The notes: a model not told the origin generated them from the letters alone. Positions 1 through 12,057 are shown, numbered from the stretch's first letter. The stretch: DNA of 56,227 nucleotides from a bacterium (GCA_020047915.1 JAIFND010000068.1:1-56227), one strand, 5' to 3'. Translations and numbers: made by a program.

Positions 1-1613
<1,613 letters not shown>

Positions 1614-1622
1614 GGCGTGCCC

Positions 1623-3227
<1,605 letters not shown>

Positions 3228-3260
3228 GATTGCGGTCCTAGATGGTCTTCTGGAGGTTGT

Positions 3261-3809
3261 TCAGCGGTCCCACAGCGCATCGCTGAGGGGTGCGGTAAGC
3301 ATACGGGCATGCATCTCGCGCAGATGGCGGCGGACGCTGGCATCGACGAGGCGGTCGCCGACGCGGATGGTGACGCCGCCGACCAGCGCCGGATCGACGG
3401 TGGCGACCAGGCGGGCGTTGGCCCCGGTGGCGTTGACCACGCGCTGGGCGTTGGTCTCGGACAGCGGCAGGGCGGTGGTCACGTGCACCTCGACCACGCC
3501 GTCCTCGGCTTCGGCCTGGCGCACGGCGTCGGCCAGGATGCCGCCCGCCTCGGGCAGGCGGTTGCGGTCGATGAGCAGCTGCAGCAAGTCGATCAGCGGC
3601 TTGGGCTTCCCGGCGAGGACGCCGGCCACGGCCAGCTTGGCCTTGGCCTTGCCCAGGCGGGGATCGTCGAGGGCGGCCAGGGCGCCGGACGCGAGGGTCG
3701 GCGCCAGTTCGCGGCAGGCCTCGACCACGGCCGGACGCACGCCCTGGTCGCGGGCGACGGCGAGCAGCGCGGCGGCGTAGACGCCAGTGACGGTGGCGGG
3801 CGTGGCCAT
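3261..3809 (-). CDS. atpH: F1 ATP synthase delta subunit
   Basis: Peripheral-stalk subunit joining the b dimer to the top of F1. The 182 residues fit the delta/OSCP family. The N-terminal part is Ala-rich and diverged. The C-terminal part is recognisable: VEVHVTTALPLSETNAQRVV followed by VDPALVGGVTIRVGDRLVD, the conserved strand-turn pattern of the family. Position supports the call, since it sits between atpF (4 nt away) and atpA. The start ATG at 3809 is preceded closely by the atpF stop. Identity is secure from the C-terminal signature plus gene order; the N-terminal domain alone would not prove it. Confidence 0.95.
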   Translation of the reverse strand: MATPATVTGVYAAALLAVARDQGVRPAVVEACRELAPTLASGALAALDDPRLGKAKAKLAVAGVLAGKPKPLIDLLQLLIDRNRLPEAGGILADAVRQAEAEDGVVEVHVTTALPLSETNAQRVVNATGANARLVATVDPALVGGVTIRVGDRLVDASVRRHLREMHARMLTAPLSDALWDR

Positions 3810-3812
3810 GGC

Positions 3813-4313
3813 TTAGCGCTTGGCCTTCTCGTAGGCGTCGATCGCCTCGCCGACCAGTTGGAACTGGCGGCTGGAGTCGAGCTTCTCGGTGACGATCTTG
3901 GCCGCGATCGTGGCGGCGATGTCGGCCACCTCGGTGCGGATCGAGACGATCGCCGCGTGGCGCGCCGCCTCGATGTCCTGCTGGGCGCGCAGGCGGATCT
4001 GCTCGACCTCGGCGGTGCCCTTCTTGAGCAGCGCGTCGCGCGCCTCGTCGGCCTCGCGGCGGGCCTGCGCCAGCAGGGCGCCGACCTTGTCCTCGGTCTC
4101 GCGGATCTTGCGGTCGAGCTCGACCTTCAGCTCCTGAGCCTTGCGGTTGGCCGCCTCGGCATCGCCCAGGTCCTTGGCGATCTTCGCGTCACGCGCGTCG
4201 ATCGCCTTCAGGACGCTGCCGATCCCGAGCTTGAGGAGGATGAGCACGAACACCACGAAGGCCGCAAGGCCCCAGAAGAAGTTCGCCAGAAATGAGGTGA
4301 AGAAGGGTTCCAT
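3813..4313 (-). CDS. atpF: Fo ATP synthase b subunit
   Basis: Membrane-anchored peripheral stalk subunit. It has 166 residues: an N-terminal transmembrane helix (about 12-30, FFWGLAAFVVFVLILLKLGI) followed by a long charged amphipathic helix rich in Arg, Glu and Ala (about 35-140) that forms the coiled-coil stator. The segment LAQARREADEARDALLKKGT is typical of b subunits. There is one b gene in the visible operon and no b' copy, which suggests a homodimer. It lies between atpE and atpH. The start ATG at 4313 gives MEPFFTSFLANFFWG. Confidence 0.96.
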   Translation of the reverse strand: MEPFFTSFLANFFWGLAAFVVFVLILLKLGIGSVLKAIDARDAKIAKDLGDAEAANRKAQELKVELDRKIRETEDKVGALLAQARREADEARDALLKKGTAEVEQIRLRAQQDIEAARHAAIVSIRTEVADIAATIAAKIVTEKLDSSRQFQLVGEAIDAYEKAKR

Positions 4314-4357
4314 GATCGTCCCGCGCGGGGTTCAGCGGTCAGTGGCCGTCGCCGGCA

Positions 4358-4648
4358 TCACTTGATGACGAACACCAGGGCGAAGCCGAACAGGGCGAGG
4401 GCTTCGATGAAGCCGATGCCGAGGAACATCAGGGTCTGCAGGGTGGCCTTCTGCTCGGGCTGGCGGGCGATGCCGTTCAGCGTGGCGGCGGCGACCAGGC
4501 CGATACCGACGCCGCAACCGGCAGCGGCGAGGCCGTACACGAGGCCCTTGCCGATCGGCGCGAAGGCGGCGGAAGCGGCCTCGGCGGCGGGCTCGGCGGC
4601 GACGGCGGCCTGGGCGATGGTCTGGGCGATGAGCGCGAAATCGGTCAT
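4358..4648 (-). CDS. atpE: Fo ATP synthase c subunit (proteolipid ring)
   Basis: Rotor ring subunit that carries protons across the membrane. The ORF track gives a 160-residue frame, but its first 64 residues overlap atpB out of frame. The real start is the ATG at 4648 (MTDFALIAQ), giving 96 residues. Two hairpin helices are visible: the first has the Gly-rich GLAAAGCGVGIGLVAA, the polar loop is NGIARQPEQ, and the second helix has the ion-binding carboxylate in GIGFIEALALF (Glu about 82). The Ser/Thr neighbours of sodium-type rings are absent, so proton coupling is inferred. The N-terminus has an Ala/Glu-rich extension of about 30 residues. Confidence 0.96.
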   Translation of the reverse strand: MTDFALIAQTIAQAAVAAEPAAEAASAAFAPIGKGLVYGLAAAGCGVGIGLVAAATLNGIARQPEQKATLQTLMFLGIGFIEALALFGFALVFVIK

Positions 4649-4670
4649 GGGAACTCCGGGGAGAGAGGGG

Positions 4671-5843
4671 TCAGTGTTCTTGGTGGATGCACAGGCCGAT
4701 GAACACGGCGCTGAGCAGGGTGAAGATGTAGGCCTGCAGGAAGCAGACCAGCAGTTCGAGGGCGTAGAGCGGCACGGCGACCAGCCAGCCAAGCAGCCCG
4801 ATGCCGCCGGCCATGCCGTCGGAGCCGGGCGAGGAGGCATAGATGACGAAGCCGAGGCTGAGGAACACCAGCAGGGCGATGTGCCCGGCGAACATGTTGG
4901 CGAAGAGACGCACGGCCAGGACGATCGGACGCGAGAACAGGCTGACCAGTTCGAGGAAGAAGAGGAAGAACCACAACACCATGCCGCCCGGGTTCCAGCT
5001 CCACTTCACCGGCACCAGGTTGATCCAGAACTTGGCGATGCCGTTGTGCCACATGCCGAGAACCAGCATGAGCACGGCGATGATCAGCGACCAGGCCGCC
5101 GTGACGCCGATATGGCCGGTGGCGGTGCCGAAGATCGGGATCAGGCCAACGACATTGCAGGTGATCAGGGCGAGCAGGATGGCGGTGAAGAACGGCGTCC
5201 AGGCATCGGGCGCCGGCGCGGCGACGGCATGCGCATCACCGTGTCCATGTCCATGTCCGTGGTTCTGCGGAATGTTGGGGCGGACGATCTCGTCGCGCAC
5301 GAACAGCACGACCGATTCGATCATGTGCTGGACACGGCCCTGCGGCTTCAACTGCTCGGGCTTGCGGCGATGCGTCACCAGCAGCACCCCGGCGAGCACG
5401 AACAAGGCGATCGTGGACCAGAAGGTCTGGTGGTTGAAGAACGAGAGCGGACGCGGCAGCGAGCCGAGCAGCGAGTTGCCCTCGGCCAGGGTCATCGCCT
5501 TGGCGAGCTGGCCAGCCTCGATCCCCTTTTTCGCCGCGACATCCTGGGCCCAGGCGACATGGCCGGACTCGGCGACAACGGTGTTGAACTTCTCGTCAGA
5601 GCTGAGCGAGGCGTAGTTCTTGCTCGCGTAGCCGGCGAGATCGAGGATCAGCTGCGGCTTGCCGTGACCCCAGGCGATGGCCGGGTAGGGGTAGTTGTGG
5701 CTGAGATTCAGGGCGTCGAAGTCGAAGGCATGGCTGCTGTGGCCGCTGCCATGGCCCGAGGCGTGCGCCTCGGCGGCGACCGCAGGAGCGGCGCCTTCGA
5801 CGGCGGGGGCAACGTGCGGAACGCCGGTCTCAGGCACGGGCAA
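4671..5843 (-). CDS. atpB: Fo ATP synthase a subunit, long form with His-rich segments
   Basis: Stator channel subunit that hands protons to the c-ring. At 390 residues it is much longer than the 271 of E. coli. The extra length is an N-terminal region (about 1-150) including a His/Gly/Ser-rich tract near residue 30, and a second His-rich loop (HGHGHGHGDAH) near residue 205 before the conserved core. The core holds the essential arginine in LAVRLFANMFAGH and the last helices with ALELLVCFLQAYIFTLL. The start ATG at 5843 overlaps the 3' end of the preceding gene by 14 nt. The His tracts could bind metal, but no function is shown. Confidence 0.95.
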   Translation of the reverse strand: MPVPETGVPHVAPAVEGAAPAVAAEAHASGHGSGHSSHAFDFDALNLSHNYPYPAIAWGHGKPQLILDLAGYASKNYASLSSDEKFNTVVAESGHVAWAQDVAAKKGIEAGQLAKAMTLAEGNSLLGSLPRPLSFFNHQTFWSTIALFVLAGVLLVTHRRKPEQLKPQGRVQHMIESVVLFVRDEIVRPNIPQNHGHGHGHGDAHAVAAPAPDAWTPFFTAILLALITCNVVGLIPIFGTATGHIGVTAAWSLIIAVLMLVLGMWHNGIAKFWINLVPVKWSWNPGGMVLWFFLFFLELVSLFSRPIVLAVRLFANMFAGHIALLVFLSLGFVIYASSPGSDGMAGGIGLLGWLVAVPLYALELLVCFLQAYIFTLLSAVFIGLCIHQEH

Positions 5844-6186
5844 GCTTCCTTTCCTGGACCAGACGCAGGGTCCACAGCGTCATCTCGACCAGCCAGCCGG
5901 CGGCGACGCCGGCGAGCAGGGCGATGACGGCCGCAGGCGCGGCGATCAAGGCCATGCCGGCGGCGATGCCGATGATGCGGATAAAGACGGAGGCGAGGCG
6001 CAGGCCGATCGCGGCAACCGCGGTCGAGCCCTCACCGAGGGTGGCGGCAGCGGCGGCGAGGCCGGCGACCAGCACAGCGGCGCAGGCGCCGGGCAGCAGC
6101 ACCGACCAGGCCGGTACGGCGGCGGCGCACAGCGCGAGAATCGCGGCCGGGGCGACGGCAAGCAGGATGGCGGGCAGCGGCTTCAT
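5830..6186 (-). CDS. Small membrane protein at the AtpI position
   Basis: A 118-residue hydrophobic protein between atpZ and atpB. The ORF track extends it upstream, but that part overlaps atpZ out of frame. The ATG at 6186 (MKPLPAILLAVAP) overlaps the atpZ stop as TGATG, which indicates translational coupling. Four hydrophobic stretches are visible at about 5-25, 30-48, 65-85 and 80-105, with LVQERKLARA at the C-terminus. No family motif is clear. Position and topology match the AtpI-type subunit that helps c-ring assembly in many bacteria; this function is inferred from context. Confidence 0.7.
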   Translation of the reverse strand: MKPLPAILLAVAPAAILALCAAAVPAWSVLLPGACAAVLVAGLAAAAATLGEGSTAVAAIGLRLASVFIRIIGIAAGMALIAAPAAVIALLAGVAAGWLVEMTLWTLRLVQERKLARA

Positions 6187-6410
6187 CAGCGGCCCACCTG
6201 GCGCATCAGCTGGTACATGCCCAGGACGATGGCGGCGGTGCTGCACACCAGAAGCCATAGCGGCGTCGTGGCGAAGGTGCGGTCGAGCCACAAGCCGACC
6301 AGCACCCCGGTGACCGCCAGGCCGATCAGCGACGAGGCCGCGACCCAGGCGCGCAGGGCGCGACGGGACGGGGTGTTCTGATCAGGGGTGGACATCGTCA
6401 GGGTGATCAT
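6186..6410 (-). CDS. atpZ: AtpZ/AtpI-family small membrane protein
   Basis: First gene of the atp operon. It has 74 residues, or 69 if the second Met (MSTPDQNTPSRRA) is used. Two transmembrane helices are visible: ASSLIGLAVTGVLVGLWLD (about 27-45) and PLWLLVCSTAAIVLGMYQLM (about 50-70). The layout 'G...G.WLD' in the first helix followed by a Gly-containing second helix is typical of the AtpZ/AtpI family, proposed to act in Mg/Ca transport or c-ring assembly. The promoter of the operon must lie in the divergent region shared with rplS. The assignment rests on size, topology and position. Confidence 0.75.
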   Translation of the reverse strand: MITLTMSTPDQNTPSRRALRAWVAASSLIGLAVTGVLVGLWLDRTFATTPLWLLVCSTAAIVLGMYQLMRQVGR

Positions 6411-6621
6411 CGGGCAGATAGCCGCGGACGGCGTGCGGCAAAGTCAGCCTCACCCCGCTGGTGTCAAGGGCGGGCAGGGTGCGATGTATGCGTTACGTGG
6501 GGGACCGTAGGAGGTGTACCTCCACTCCATGCATACGACAGACGTAGTTGACAGGGATGACTCCACCATAACCTTCCCGACCCTCCGGCACGGACAGTTG
6601 CCGGAGCACAGCGGAGCCGTC

Positions 6622-6993
6622 ATGAACCTGATCAGCATCGTCACCAAGAACTCGCTGCGCAAGGAGCCCCTGGGCGACTTCAAGGTCGGCGACACCGTGG
6701 ACGTCCACGTCAAGATCAAGGAAGGCGACAAAGAGCGCATCCAGATCTTCAACGGCACGGTCATCGCCCGTTCGAAGAAGCACGATGCGATCAACGCCAC
6801 CTTCACCGTGCGCCGCATCGTCGCCGGCGAGGGCGTCGAGCGCACCTGGCCGCTGAACAGCCCGCGCCTGGCCAAGGTCGATGTGACCCGCGCCGGCCGC
6901 GTCCGCCGCGCCAAGCTCTACTACCTGCGCGGCCGCGTCGGCAAGGCGACCAAGGTCAAGGAACAGCTGGTCGAGGCCGACGCGAAGGCCTGA
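6622..6993 (+). CDS. rplS: 50S ribosomal protein L19
   Basis: Large-subunit protein at the 30S-50S interface. The ORF track begins at 6514, but the family N-terminus is [15 protein letters not shown], so the start is the ATG at 6622, giving 123 residues (usual about 115). Conserved parts are [48 protein letters not shown] and [20 protein letters not shown]. The gene stands alone here, without the usual rpsP-rimM-trmD neighbours. A leader of about 200 nt separates it from divergent atpZ. A strong GC hairpin follows the stop. Confidence 0.97.
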   Translation: MNLISIVTKNSLRKEPLGDFKVGDTVDVHVKIKEGDKERIQIFNGTVIARSKKHDAINATFTVRRIVAGEGVERTWPLNSPRLAKVDVTRAGRVRRAKLYYLRGRVGKATKVKEQLVEADAKA

Positions 6994-7018
6994 ACCTGCG
7001 GTCGTCCCGACCACGGCA

Positions 7019-7046
7019 CGAGCCGGGCGCATCCGCGCCCGGCTCG
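7019..7046 (+). terminator. rplS terminator hairpin
   Basis: CGAGCCGGGCG and its complement form a stem of about 11 bp around a short loop, 26 nt after the rplS stop, followed by TTGCGTTT. The U-run is poor, so termination efficiency is uncertain. A second GC palindrome follows directly (about 7056-7075), and the convergent MATE gene ends at 7085, so the structure may serve both directions. Confidence 0.7.
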
Positions 7047-7084
7047 TTGCGTTTGGAGCGCGGGCGCCCTCGCTCCATCTTGCG

Positions 7085-8452
7085 CTACCCCCGCACGCTC
7101 ATCCCCGCCCACGCGCCGCGCCGGTAGCGCCAGCCCATCGCCACAGCGATGAAGGCGACGTAGAGGATGAACAACCCGTAGCACAGCCGCAGACCAGGCA
7201 GGCCCGGTTCCATCGAGCCGTGCAGCAGCCAGGCAGGCAGCGCCAGCAGGCAGGTTGCGCCGAGCACCAGCGCGACCAGCGGCCAGCGCGTATCACCGGC
7301 CCCCTGCACCGCCGAACGCCAGATCCAATGCGCCGCCTCGAATGGCATGGCGACGGCCAGCATCAGCATCACCGGCACGGCCAGGACCATCTGCCGTGCC
7401 CACAGGGCGTCATCACCGTGATGCGCCGGCAGCAGGAGCAGGTGCGGGATGAGGGCGAAAGCCCCGGCAACGATCAGCACATACGGCCCGAGGATGAGGA
7501 ATGCGGAACGCACCGCCTGGCGCGCCTGGTCGGGCACCCCGGCACCGATCGCCTGGCCGACCGCGATGCTGATGCCCTGCGAGAAGCCGATCACCGGCAC
7601 CATCAGCAGCAGATAGGTGTTGAACGCGAGGTTGCTGGCCGACAGCGCGTCGGTGCCCAGACGGGTCAGCACGGCAGTGAAGGCGACGAAGGCGACCATC
7701 TCGAGGATCTCGGTCGCACCGCGCGGCAGAGCGTAGCGGCAATAGCGCAGGAAACGCACCGGATCGCGGTTGCGCCCCGCCCAGGTGGCGTAGTCGCGGC
7801 GCTGCGCCGGCGCGAACAGCCAGACCAGCCAGGCGGCGCACATCAGCACCGCGGTGCCGAGGGTGGCGAGGCCGGCCCCGGTGATGCCCAATGCAGGCAC
7901 GCCAAGGCCGCCGAGTACCAGCCAGCGGTTGAGCGCCATGCATACCACGGCGCCGCACACGCTCATCACCAGTACCAGTCGGGTGCGACCGATGCCGCCG
8001 CAGAAGCCGGCGATGCCCGAGGCGATGGCCATCGGCCCCAGCTCGGCCAAGTACCAGCCGAGCAGTTCGGCGAGGCCGCGTTCGACCACCGCCTCGGTGC
8101 CGAACACCGCCGCCATCGGCTGGCGCAGCAGGATCAGCGCCACGCTCACCAGGCTGGCGAGGGCGGCGAGCAGGAGCATCGGCCAGACCATCGCGCCGGC
8201 CTCGCGTCGTTCGCCGGCCGAACTGTGCTGGGCGGCGAACACGCCGACATAGCCGCACGAGATGACGAAGAAGCCCTGGAAGGTCCACGCCAGCATACCG
8301 GCCGGCAGGCTGGCGGCGAGGGCCTCGGGGCTGTGCCAGCTCAGCACCGTGCGATTGACGTAGTGCAGAAAGAAGCCCAGGCCCGTACTGGCGGCCAGGG
8401 GCAGGGCGAGGCGGGCGAGGCCGGGGACTGAGGCGGACTCCACGGGGGGCAT
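7085..8452 (-). CDS. MATE-family multidrug/Na+-driven exporter
   Basis: A 12-helix integral membrane exporter of the MATE superfamily (NorM/DinF type), 455 residues from the ATG at 8452 (MPPVESASVPGLARLALPLA). The ORF track starts 22 residues earlier, but that extension (NGERRTPNAEP) is only translation of a heptad repeat arm. Features include an early helix with LHYVNRTVLSW, the repeated two-fold arrangement of six helices, and ITGAGLATLGTAVLMCAAWL, resembling the conserved 'GxxGAAxAT' region. The substrate cannot be told. It lies downstream of the ParC-type gene on the same strand with a repeat pair between them. Confidence 0.85.
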   Translation of the reverse strand: MPPVESASVPGLARLALPLAASTGLGFFLHYVNRTVLSWHSPEALAASLPAGMLAWTFQGFFVISCGYVGVFAAQHSSAGERREAGAMVWPMLLLAALASLVSVALILLRQPMAAVFGTEAVVERGLAELLGWYLAELGPMAIASGIAGFCGGIGRTRLVLVMSVCGAVVCMALNRWLVLGGLGVPALGITGAGLATLGTAVLMCAAWLVWLFAPAQRRDYATWAGRNRDPVRFLRYCRYALPRGATEILEMVAFVAFTAVLTRLGTDALSASNLAFNTYLLLMVPVIGFSQGISIAVGQAIGAGVPDQARQAVRSAFLILGPYVLIVAGAFALIPHLLLLPAHHGDDALWARQMVLAVPVMLMLAVAMPFEAAHWIWRSAVQGAGDTRWPLVALVLGATCLLALPAWLLHGSMEPGLPGLRLCYGLFILYVAFIAVAMGWRYRRGAWAGMSVRG

Positions 8453-8471
8453 CAGACTGGGGCCAGAAACC

Positions 8472-8621
8472 GGTTCGGCGTTCGGCGTTCGGCGTTCGCC
8501 GTTCCGCAGGGGGCGCAACGGGGTGCAATGACCGGCCCGCGGCCATCGGTTAGGAACCTCGCCAACGGCGCTACAGGTAGCCAGCTCACAACGCCGAACG
8601 TCGAACGCCGGACGCCGAACG
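8472..8621. repeat. Inverted pair of 31-nt heptad arms between parC and MATE gene
   Basis: The left arm 8472-8502 reads GGT followed by four heptads of type TCGGCGT (last one TCGCCGT). The right arm 8591-8621 reads ACG-CCGA type heptads four times plus ACG. Both are 31 nt, they are inverted to one another, and they enclose 88 nt. The inner flank after the left arm contains CCGCAG, the same hexamer found beside the arms at 640 and, in complement, at 35877 and 51722. No gene is disturbed. Confidence 0.85.
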
Positions 8622-8633
8622 ATGGCATAGCCA

Positions 8634-10571
8634 TCAAGCCGGAGGCGCCTGGACCTGGACCTTCACCACCACCTTGTCGGCCAACTTGGTGCCGCGCGTG
8701 CCGACGCCGCACGGTTCGAGGGCGCCGAGATCGACGACCTGTTCGTGCACGCGCTGACCCTTGGCCGGGGCGAAGTGCAGCGTGCACACGCCGCCCTTCC
8801 TGACCGAGAAGTAGTCGATCTTCCCGGCCCGGTCCTTGATCAGCTCGTACTCGCGGTCCTTGATGAAGCTGCTGATCGTGGTGACCTTGCCCCACGGCTC
8901 GCGGTCCTTGTCGCGGTAGACCATGGTGATGGTCAGGCCGGCCGCCTCGTCGAAGCGGTCGAGGTAGAGCAGCTTGCCTTCCAGCACGCTCTTCTCGGTG
9001 GGCGCCATGATCTTGTACATGCCGTCCTGCATCACGGCGATGACCTTGTCGTACTCGCTGACCTTGAGTTCACGGTCGCCGCCCTTCACCGCGGTGCCGA
9101 TGAAGCCGGTCGATGCGTCGTAGCCGATGCGCAGGTTGGCGATCGCCACCGCCTTCTTGTCCACCGTCTCGAAGCCCTTGACCTTGGTGCGGCGCGGGAA
9201 CTTCGGACCGTACTTGGCGAGGACGGCCTCCAGCCAGGCGATGCAGGTGCCGACCAGATCCTTGAGCTTGGCCTTGATCGCCTTGATCTCGGCCTCGATG
9301 GCACTGATGTCCCTGCGGTTCTGCTCGATGTCGAAGGCGCTGATGCGCTTGATCGGGATGTCGAGCAGGCGGGTGACGTCCTCGTCGGTGAGGTCGCGCA
9401 CGAACTGCGCCCTGAACGGCTCCATGCCCTTGACCACGGCGCTGCGCACGCCTTCGGCGGTCTTCTGCTCCTCGATCTTCTTATAGACGCGGTTCTCGAT
9501 GAAGATGCGTTCCAGGGTCAGGCTGTGCTGCTTGGCGGTCAGCTTGCCCAGCTCGTGCTCCAGTTCGGCCTTGATCAACTGCTGCAGGCGCTCGGTGCAC
9601 GAGCGCAGCATGTCGCTGGCCTTCAACTCGACCGGCTTGTCGTCGCGGATCACGACGATGTTCGAGTTGATCGACATCTCGCAATTGGTGTAGGCGTAGA
9701 GCTGCGGGATGACCTCGTCGGCGTACACGCCACGCGTCAGCATCAGCACGATCTCGACCTCGGAGCCGGTGCGGTCGCTGATCTCGCTGATCTTGACCTT
9801 GCCCTTCTGGATCGCCTCCTCGATCGACTCGATCAGGCTCTCGACCGTGGTCCCGGGCGGGATCTCGCGGATGATCACCTTCTTGTCGCCGTCGTTCTCG
9901 ATCTTGGCGCGCACCCGCACCTTGCCGTTGCCGTCGTCGTATTCCGAGGCGTCCATGATCCCGCCCTGCGGGAAGTCGGGATGCAGGCGGAATTTCTCGC
10001 CCTTGAGGATGGCGATCTGGCCCTTGAGCAGGTCACCGAGATTGTGCGGCAGGATGCTGGTCGCCATGCCGACCGCGATGCCCTCGGTGCCGAGCAGCAG
10101 GATGGTCGGCAGCTTGCTGGGCAGCGCCTCCGGTTCCTCTTTGCGGCCGTCGTAGGACGGGGTCATCGGGGTCAGCGCCGGGTTGAAGAGCGTCTCTTTG
10201 GCCAGCGCGGTCAGGCGGCACTCGATGTAGCGCGGCGCGGCGGCGTTGTCGCCGGTCAGCACATTGCCGAAGTTTCCCTGACGCTCGATGAAGTAGCCGA
10301 GATCGGGATCGTCGGGGCAGCGGCCCTTGTTCGCCAGCACCACCAGCGCATCGCCGATCGAGGCGTCGCCGTGCGGATGCAGCTTCATGGTCTCGCCGAT
10401 GACGTTGGCGACCTTCATGAACTTGCCGTCATCCATCGTCCACAGCGTATGCAAAATGCGCCGCTGTACGGGCTTGCAGCCGTCGCGCAGATCGGGGATG
10501 GCACGATCGACGACGACGTAGCTGGCGTACTCGAGGAAATTGCGCCGCATCAGCGGCTCAAGGTAGGCCAT
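8634..10571 (-). CDS. parC: Type IIA topoisomerase A subunit, ParC/GyrA-like with short C-terminus
   Basis: DNA-cleaving subunit of topoisomerase IV or gyrase, 645 residues. The N-terminal winged helix contains ASYVVVDRAIPDLRDGCKPV and the QRRIL segment. The catalytic tyrosine is in AAPRYIECRLT (about residue 120), after HPHGDASIGDALV. The coiled-coil gate follows (about 320-480). The C-terminal domain after residue about 480 is only about 165 residues, too short for the six-bladed pinwheel of GyrA and shorter than E. coli ParC, so reduced DNA wrapping is inferred. No parE or gyrB is adjacent. The upstream gene is fabD, 60 nt away on the same strand. Confidence 0.88.
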   Translation of the reverse strand: MAYLEPLMRRNFLEYASYVVVDRAIPDLRDGCKPVQRRILHTLWTMDDGKFMKVANVIGETMKLHPHGDASIGDALVVLANKGRCPDDPDLGYFIERQGNFGNVLTGDNAAAPRYIECRLTALAKETLFNPALTPMTPSYDGRKEEPEALPSKLPTILLLGTEGIAVGMATSILPHNLGDLLKGQIAILKGEKFRLHPDFPQGGIMDASEYDDGNGKVRVRAKIENDGDKKVIIREIPPGTTVESLIESIEEAIQKGKVKISEISDRTGSEVEIVLMLTRGVYADEVIPQLYAYTNCEMSINSNIVVIRDDKPVELKASDMLRSCTERLQQLIKAELEHELGKLTAKQHSLTLERIFIENRVYKKIEEQKTAEGVRSAVVKGMEPFRAQFVRDLTDEDVTRLLDIPIKRISAFDIEQNRRDISAIEAEIKAIKAKLKDLVGTCIAWLEAVLAKYGPKFPRRTKVKGFETVDKKAVAIANLRIGYDASTGFIGTAVKGGDRELKVSEYDKVIAVMQDGMYKIMAPTEKSVLEGKLLYLDRFDEAAGLTITMVYRDKDREPWGKVTTISSFIKDREYELIKDRAGKIDYFSVRKGGVCTLHFAPAKGQRVHEQVVDLGALEPCGVGTRGTKLADKVVVKVQVQAPPA

Positions 10572-10631
10572 GATCCCTCCGAAGGCGGGGCAGCATGGAC
10601 CCGTCCGTGAAACGGCAAGCCAGGACGGCGA

Positions 10632-11561
10632 TCAGCCTGCGACCAGGGCGTTGACGTCGGCGGCAGTGTCGAGGTTGCGGCAGCGCACGTCCTTGACCGT
10701 GCGGCTGATCATGCCGCCCAGGGTCTTGCCGGGGCCGAGTTCGAGGAACTCGTCGAAGCCGGCGGCGTGCATCGCCACCACGCTGTCGGCCCAGCGCACC
10801 GGGCTGGTCAGCTGGGCGACGAGCAGGGCCGGGACCTCGGCGGCACTGGTCACCGGCTTGGCGGTGACATTGGTGTACACCGGCCACTGCGGGTCCTTGA
10901 GCGTCACGCCGGCCAGCGCGGCGCGCAGACGGTCGGCGGCGGGGGCCATCAGCGGGCTGTGGAAGGCGCCGGCCACCGGCAGGCTCATCGCCCGGCGGAT
11001 GCCGTGGTTCTTGGCCAGCTCGGTGGCGCGCACGCAGGCGCCGCGTGCGCCGCTGATCACCACCTGGCCGGGGCTGTTGAGGTTGGCCACCGCCAGCACC
11101 TCGCCGTTGGCCGCCTCGGCGCACAGCTTGGCGGCCGACGCCTCGTCGGCGCCGATCAGCGCAACCATGCCGCCCGGCACCGCGTCGGCGGCAGCCTGCA
11201 TCGCCTCGCCGCGCAGGCGCACCAGGCGCACGGCGTCGGCGAAGCTCAGCGATCCAGCGGCATACAACGCGGAATACTCGCCCAGGCTGAGTCCGGCCAC
11301 CGCGCCGCACACCAGCGGCCGGCAGGCCTCTTGGGCGACGGCCAGGGCCATCGCGCTGGCCACCAGGATGGCGGGCTGGCTGACGTCGGTGCGGGTCAGA
11401 TCGGCCTCGGGGCCGTTGGCCATGATATCCGAGAGGGCGAAGCCGAGCACGCGGTCGGCCTCGTCGAGCAGTTGCCGCGCACTCGGGAAGCGTTGGGCGA
11501 GTTCGACGCCCATGCCGACATACTGGGCCCCCTGGCCGGGGAAGACGAGAGCTCTGGGCAT
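10632..11561 (-). CDS. fabD: Malonyl-CoA:ACP transacylase
   Basis: Transfers malonyl from CoA to acyl carrier protein, feeding fatty acid synthesis. It has 309 residues, the family length. Motifs: LVFPGQGAQYVGMG at the N-terminus, the nucleophile in GLSLGEYSALYA (Ser about 93), the LRGEAMQ arginine, and the catalytic His in VAGAFHSPLM (about 200). The C-terminal VRWADSV and ELGPGKTLGGM segments are also conserved. The start ATG at 11561 is clear. No other fab genes are beside it; a small unknown gene lies 38 nt upstream and the ParC-type gene lies downstream. Confidence 0.97.
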   Translation of the reverse strand: MPRALVFPGQGAQYVGMGVELAQRFPSARQLLDEADRVLGFALSDIMANGPEADLTRTDVSQPAILVASAMALAVAQEACRPLVCGAVAGLSLGEYSALYAAGSLSFADAVRLVRLRGEAMQAAADAVPGGMVALIGADEASAAKLCAEAANGEVLAVANLNSPGQVVISGARGACVRATELAKNHGIRRAMSLPVAGAFHSPLMAPAADRLRAALAGVTLKDPQWPVYTNVTAKPVTSAAEVPALLVAQLTSPVRWADSVVAMHAAGFDEFLELGPGKTLGGMISRTVKDVRCRNLDTAADVNALVAG

Positions 11562-11599
11562 GGGATCCTCCGGGCGCCGCGTGCGGGCGAGGCCCTGTC

Positions 11600-11992
11600 C
11601 TATGCCCCGGCGCCGTCGCTTCCAGTCGGGGGTGGGGGCCGCGCCACGGCTCGCGTGGTGACGTGGGCGGCGGCGTCGGCGGCCGGGGGCGCGTCCGGCA
11701 GGTCGCCAGGCGGGAAGAGGTGGTCGCCCGGCACGTTCTGGTAGGCACGCAGAGCGCGCAGGGCGCGGTGCTGACCGCTGCCCGTCCGGGTCGGTTCCAG
11801 GGCGCGCAGGCGATCGATCTCGGCGAGTAGCGGATCGACCTCCAAGCTGGCGGGTTCGGGCTCATCGCTGGCGTCGGGCCGGGGCCGCGCCTCACCCGGC
11901 TTGCGCCGGCGCGCGAAGGTCCCGGTCCCGGGTCGCTGCTGCGTCCCGCCCTGATAGGGATCCATCCCCGTCACCTTGGGCAGAAGGTCCAT
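11600..11992 (-). CDS. Hypothetical small Pro/Ala-rich protein
   Basis: A 130-residue reading frame on the same strand as fabD and 38 nt upstream of it. I do not recognise a family. The sequence is hydrophilic and Pro/Arg/Ala-rich, with a short helix-like stretch LEVDPLLAEIDRLRALEPTR in the middle and no membrane segment or signal peptide. An alternative start is the Met at residue 10. A longer overlapping minus-strand ORF (10558-11895) is a shadow of fabD. It may be a real gene because no better frame occupies the stretch, but codon composition alone cannot prove this. Confidence 0.45.
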   Translation of the reverse strand: MDLLPKVTGMDPYQGGTQQRPGTGTFARRRKPGEARPRPDASDEPEPASLEVDPLLAEIDRLRALEPTRTGSGQHRALRALRAYQNVPGDHLFPPGDLPDAPPAADAAAHVTTRAVARPPPPTGSDGAGA

Positions 11993-12057
11993 GGTACTTC
12001 CAGTATCGGAAAATCAGCCCGTCACCCAAGCTGCAAATCCCAGCAGATGCACGCATC

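Noticed and set aside
6510-6621. Promoter of rplS with TTGACA at 6548 and a GGAGGT/ACCTCC stem at 6510
   Set aside because: No -10 element at proper spacing could be found, so I do not list it as a feature.
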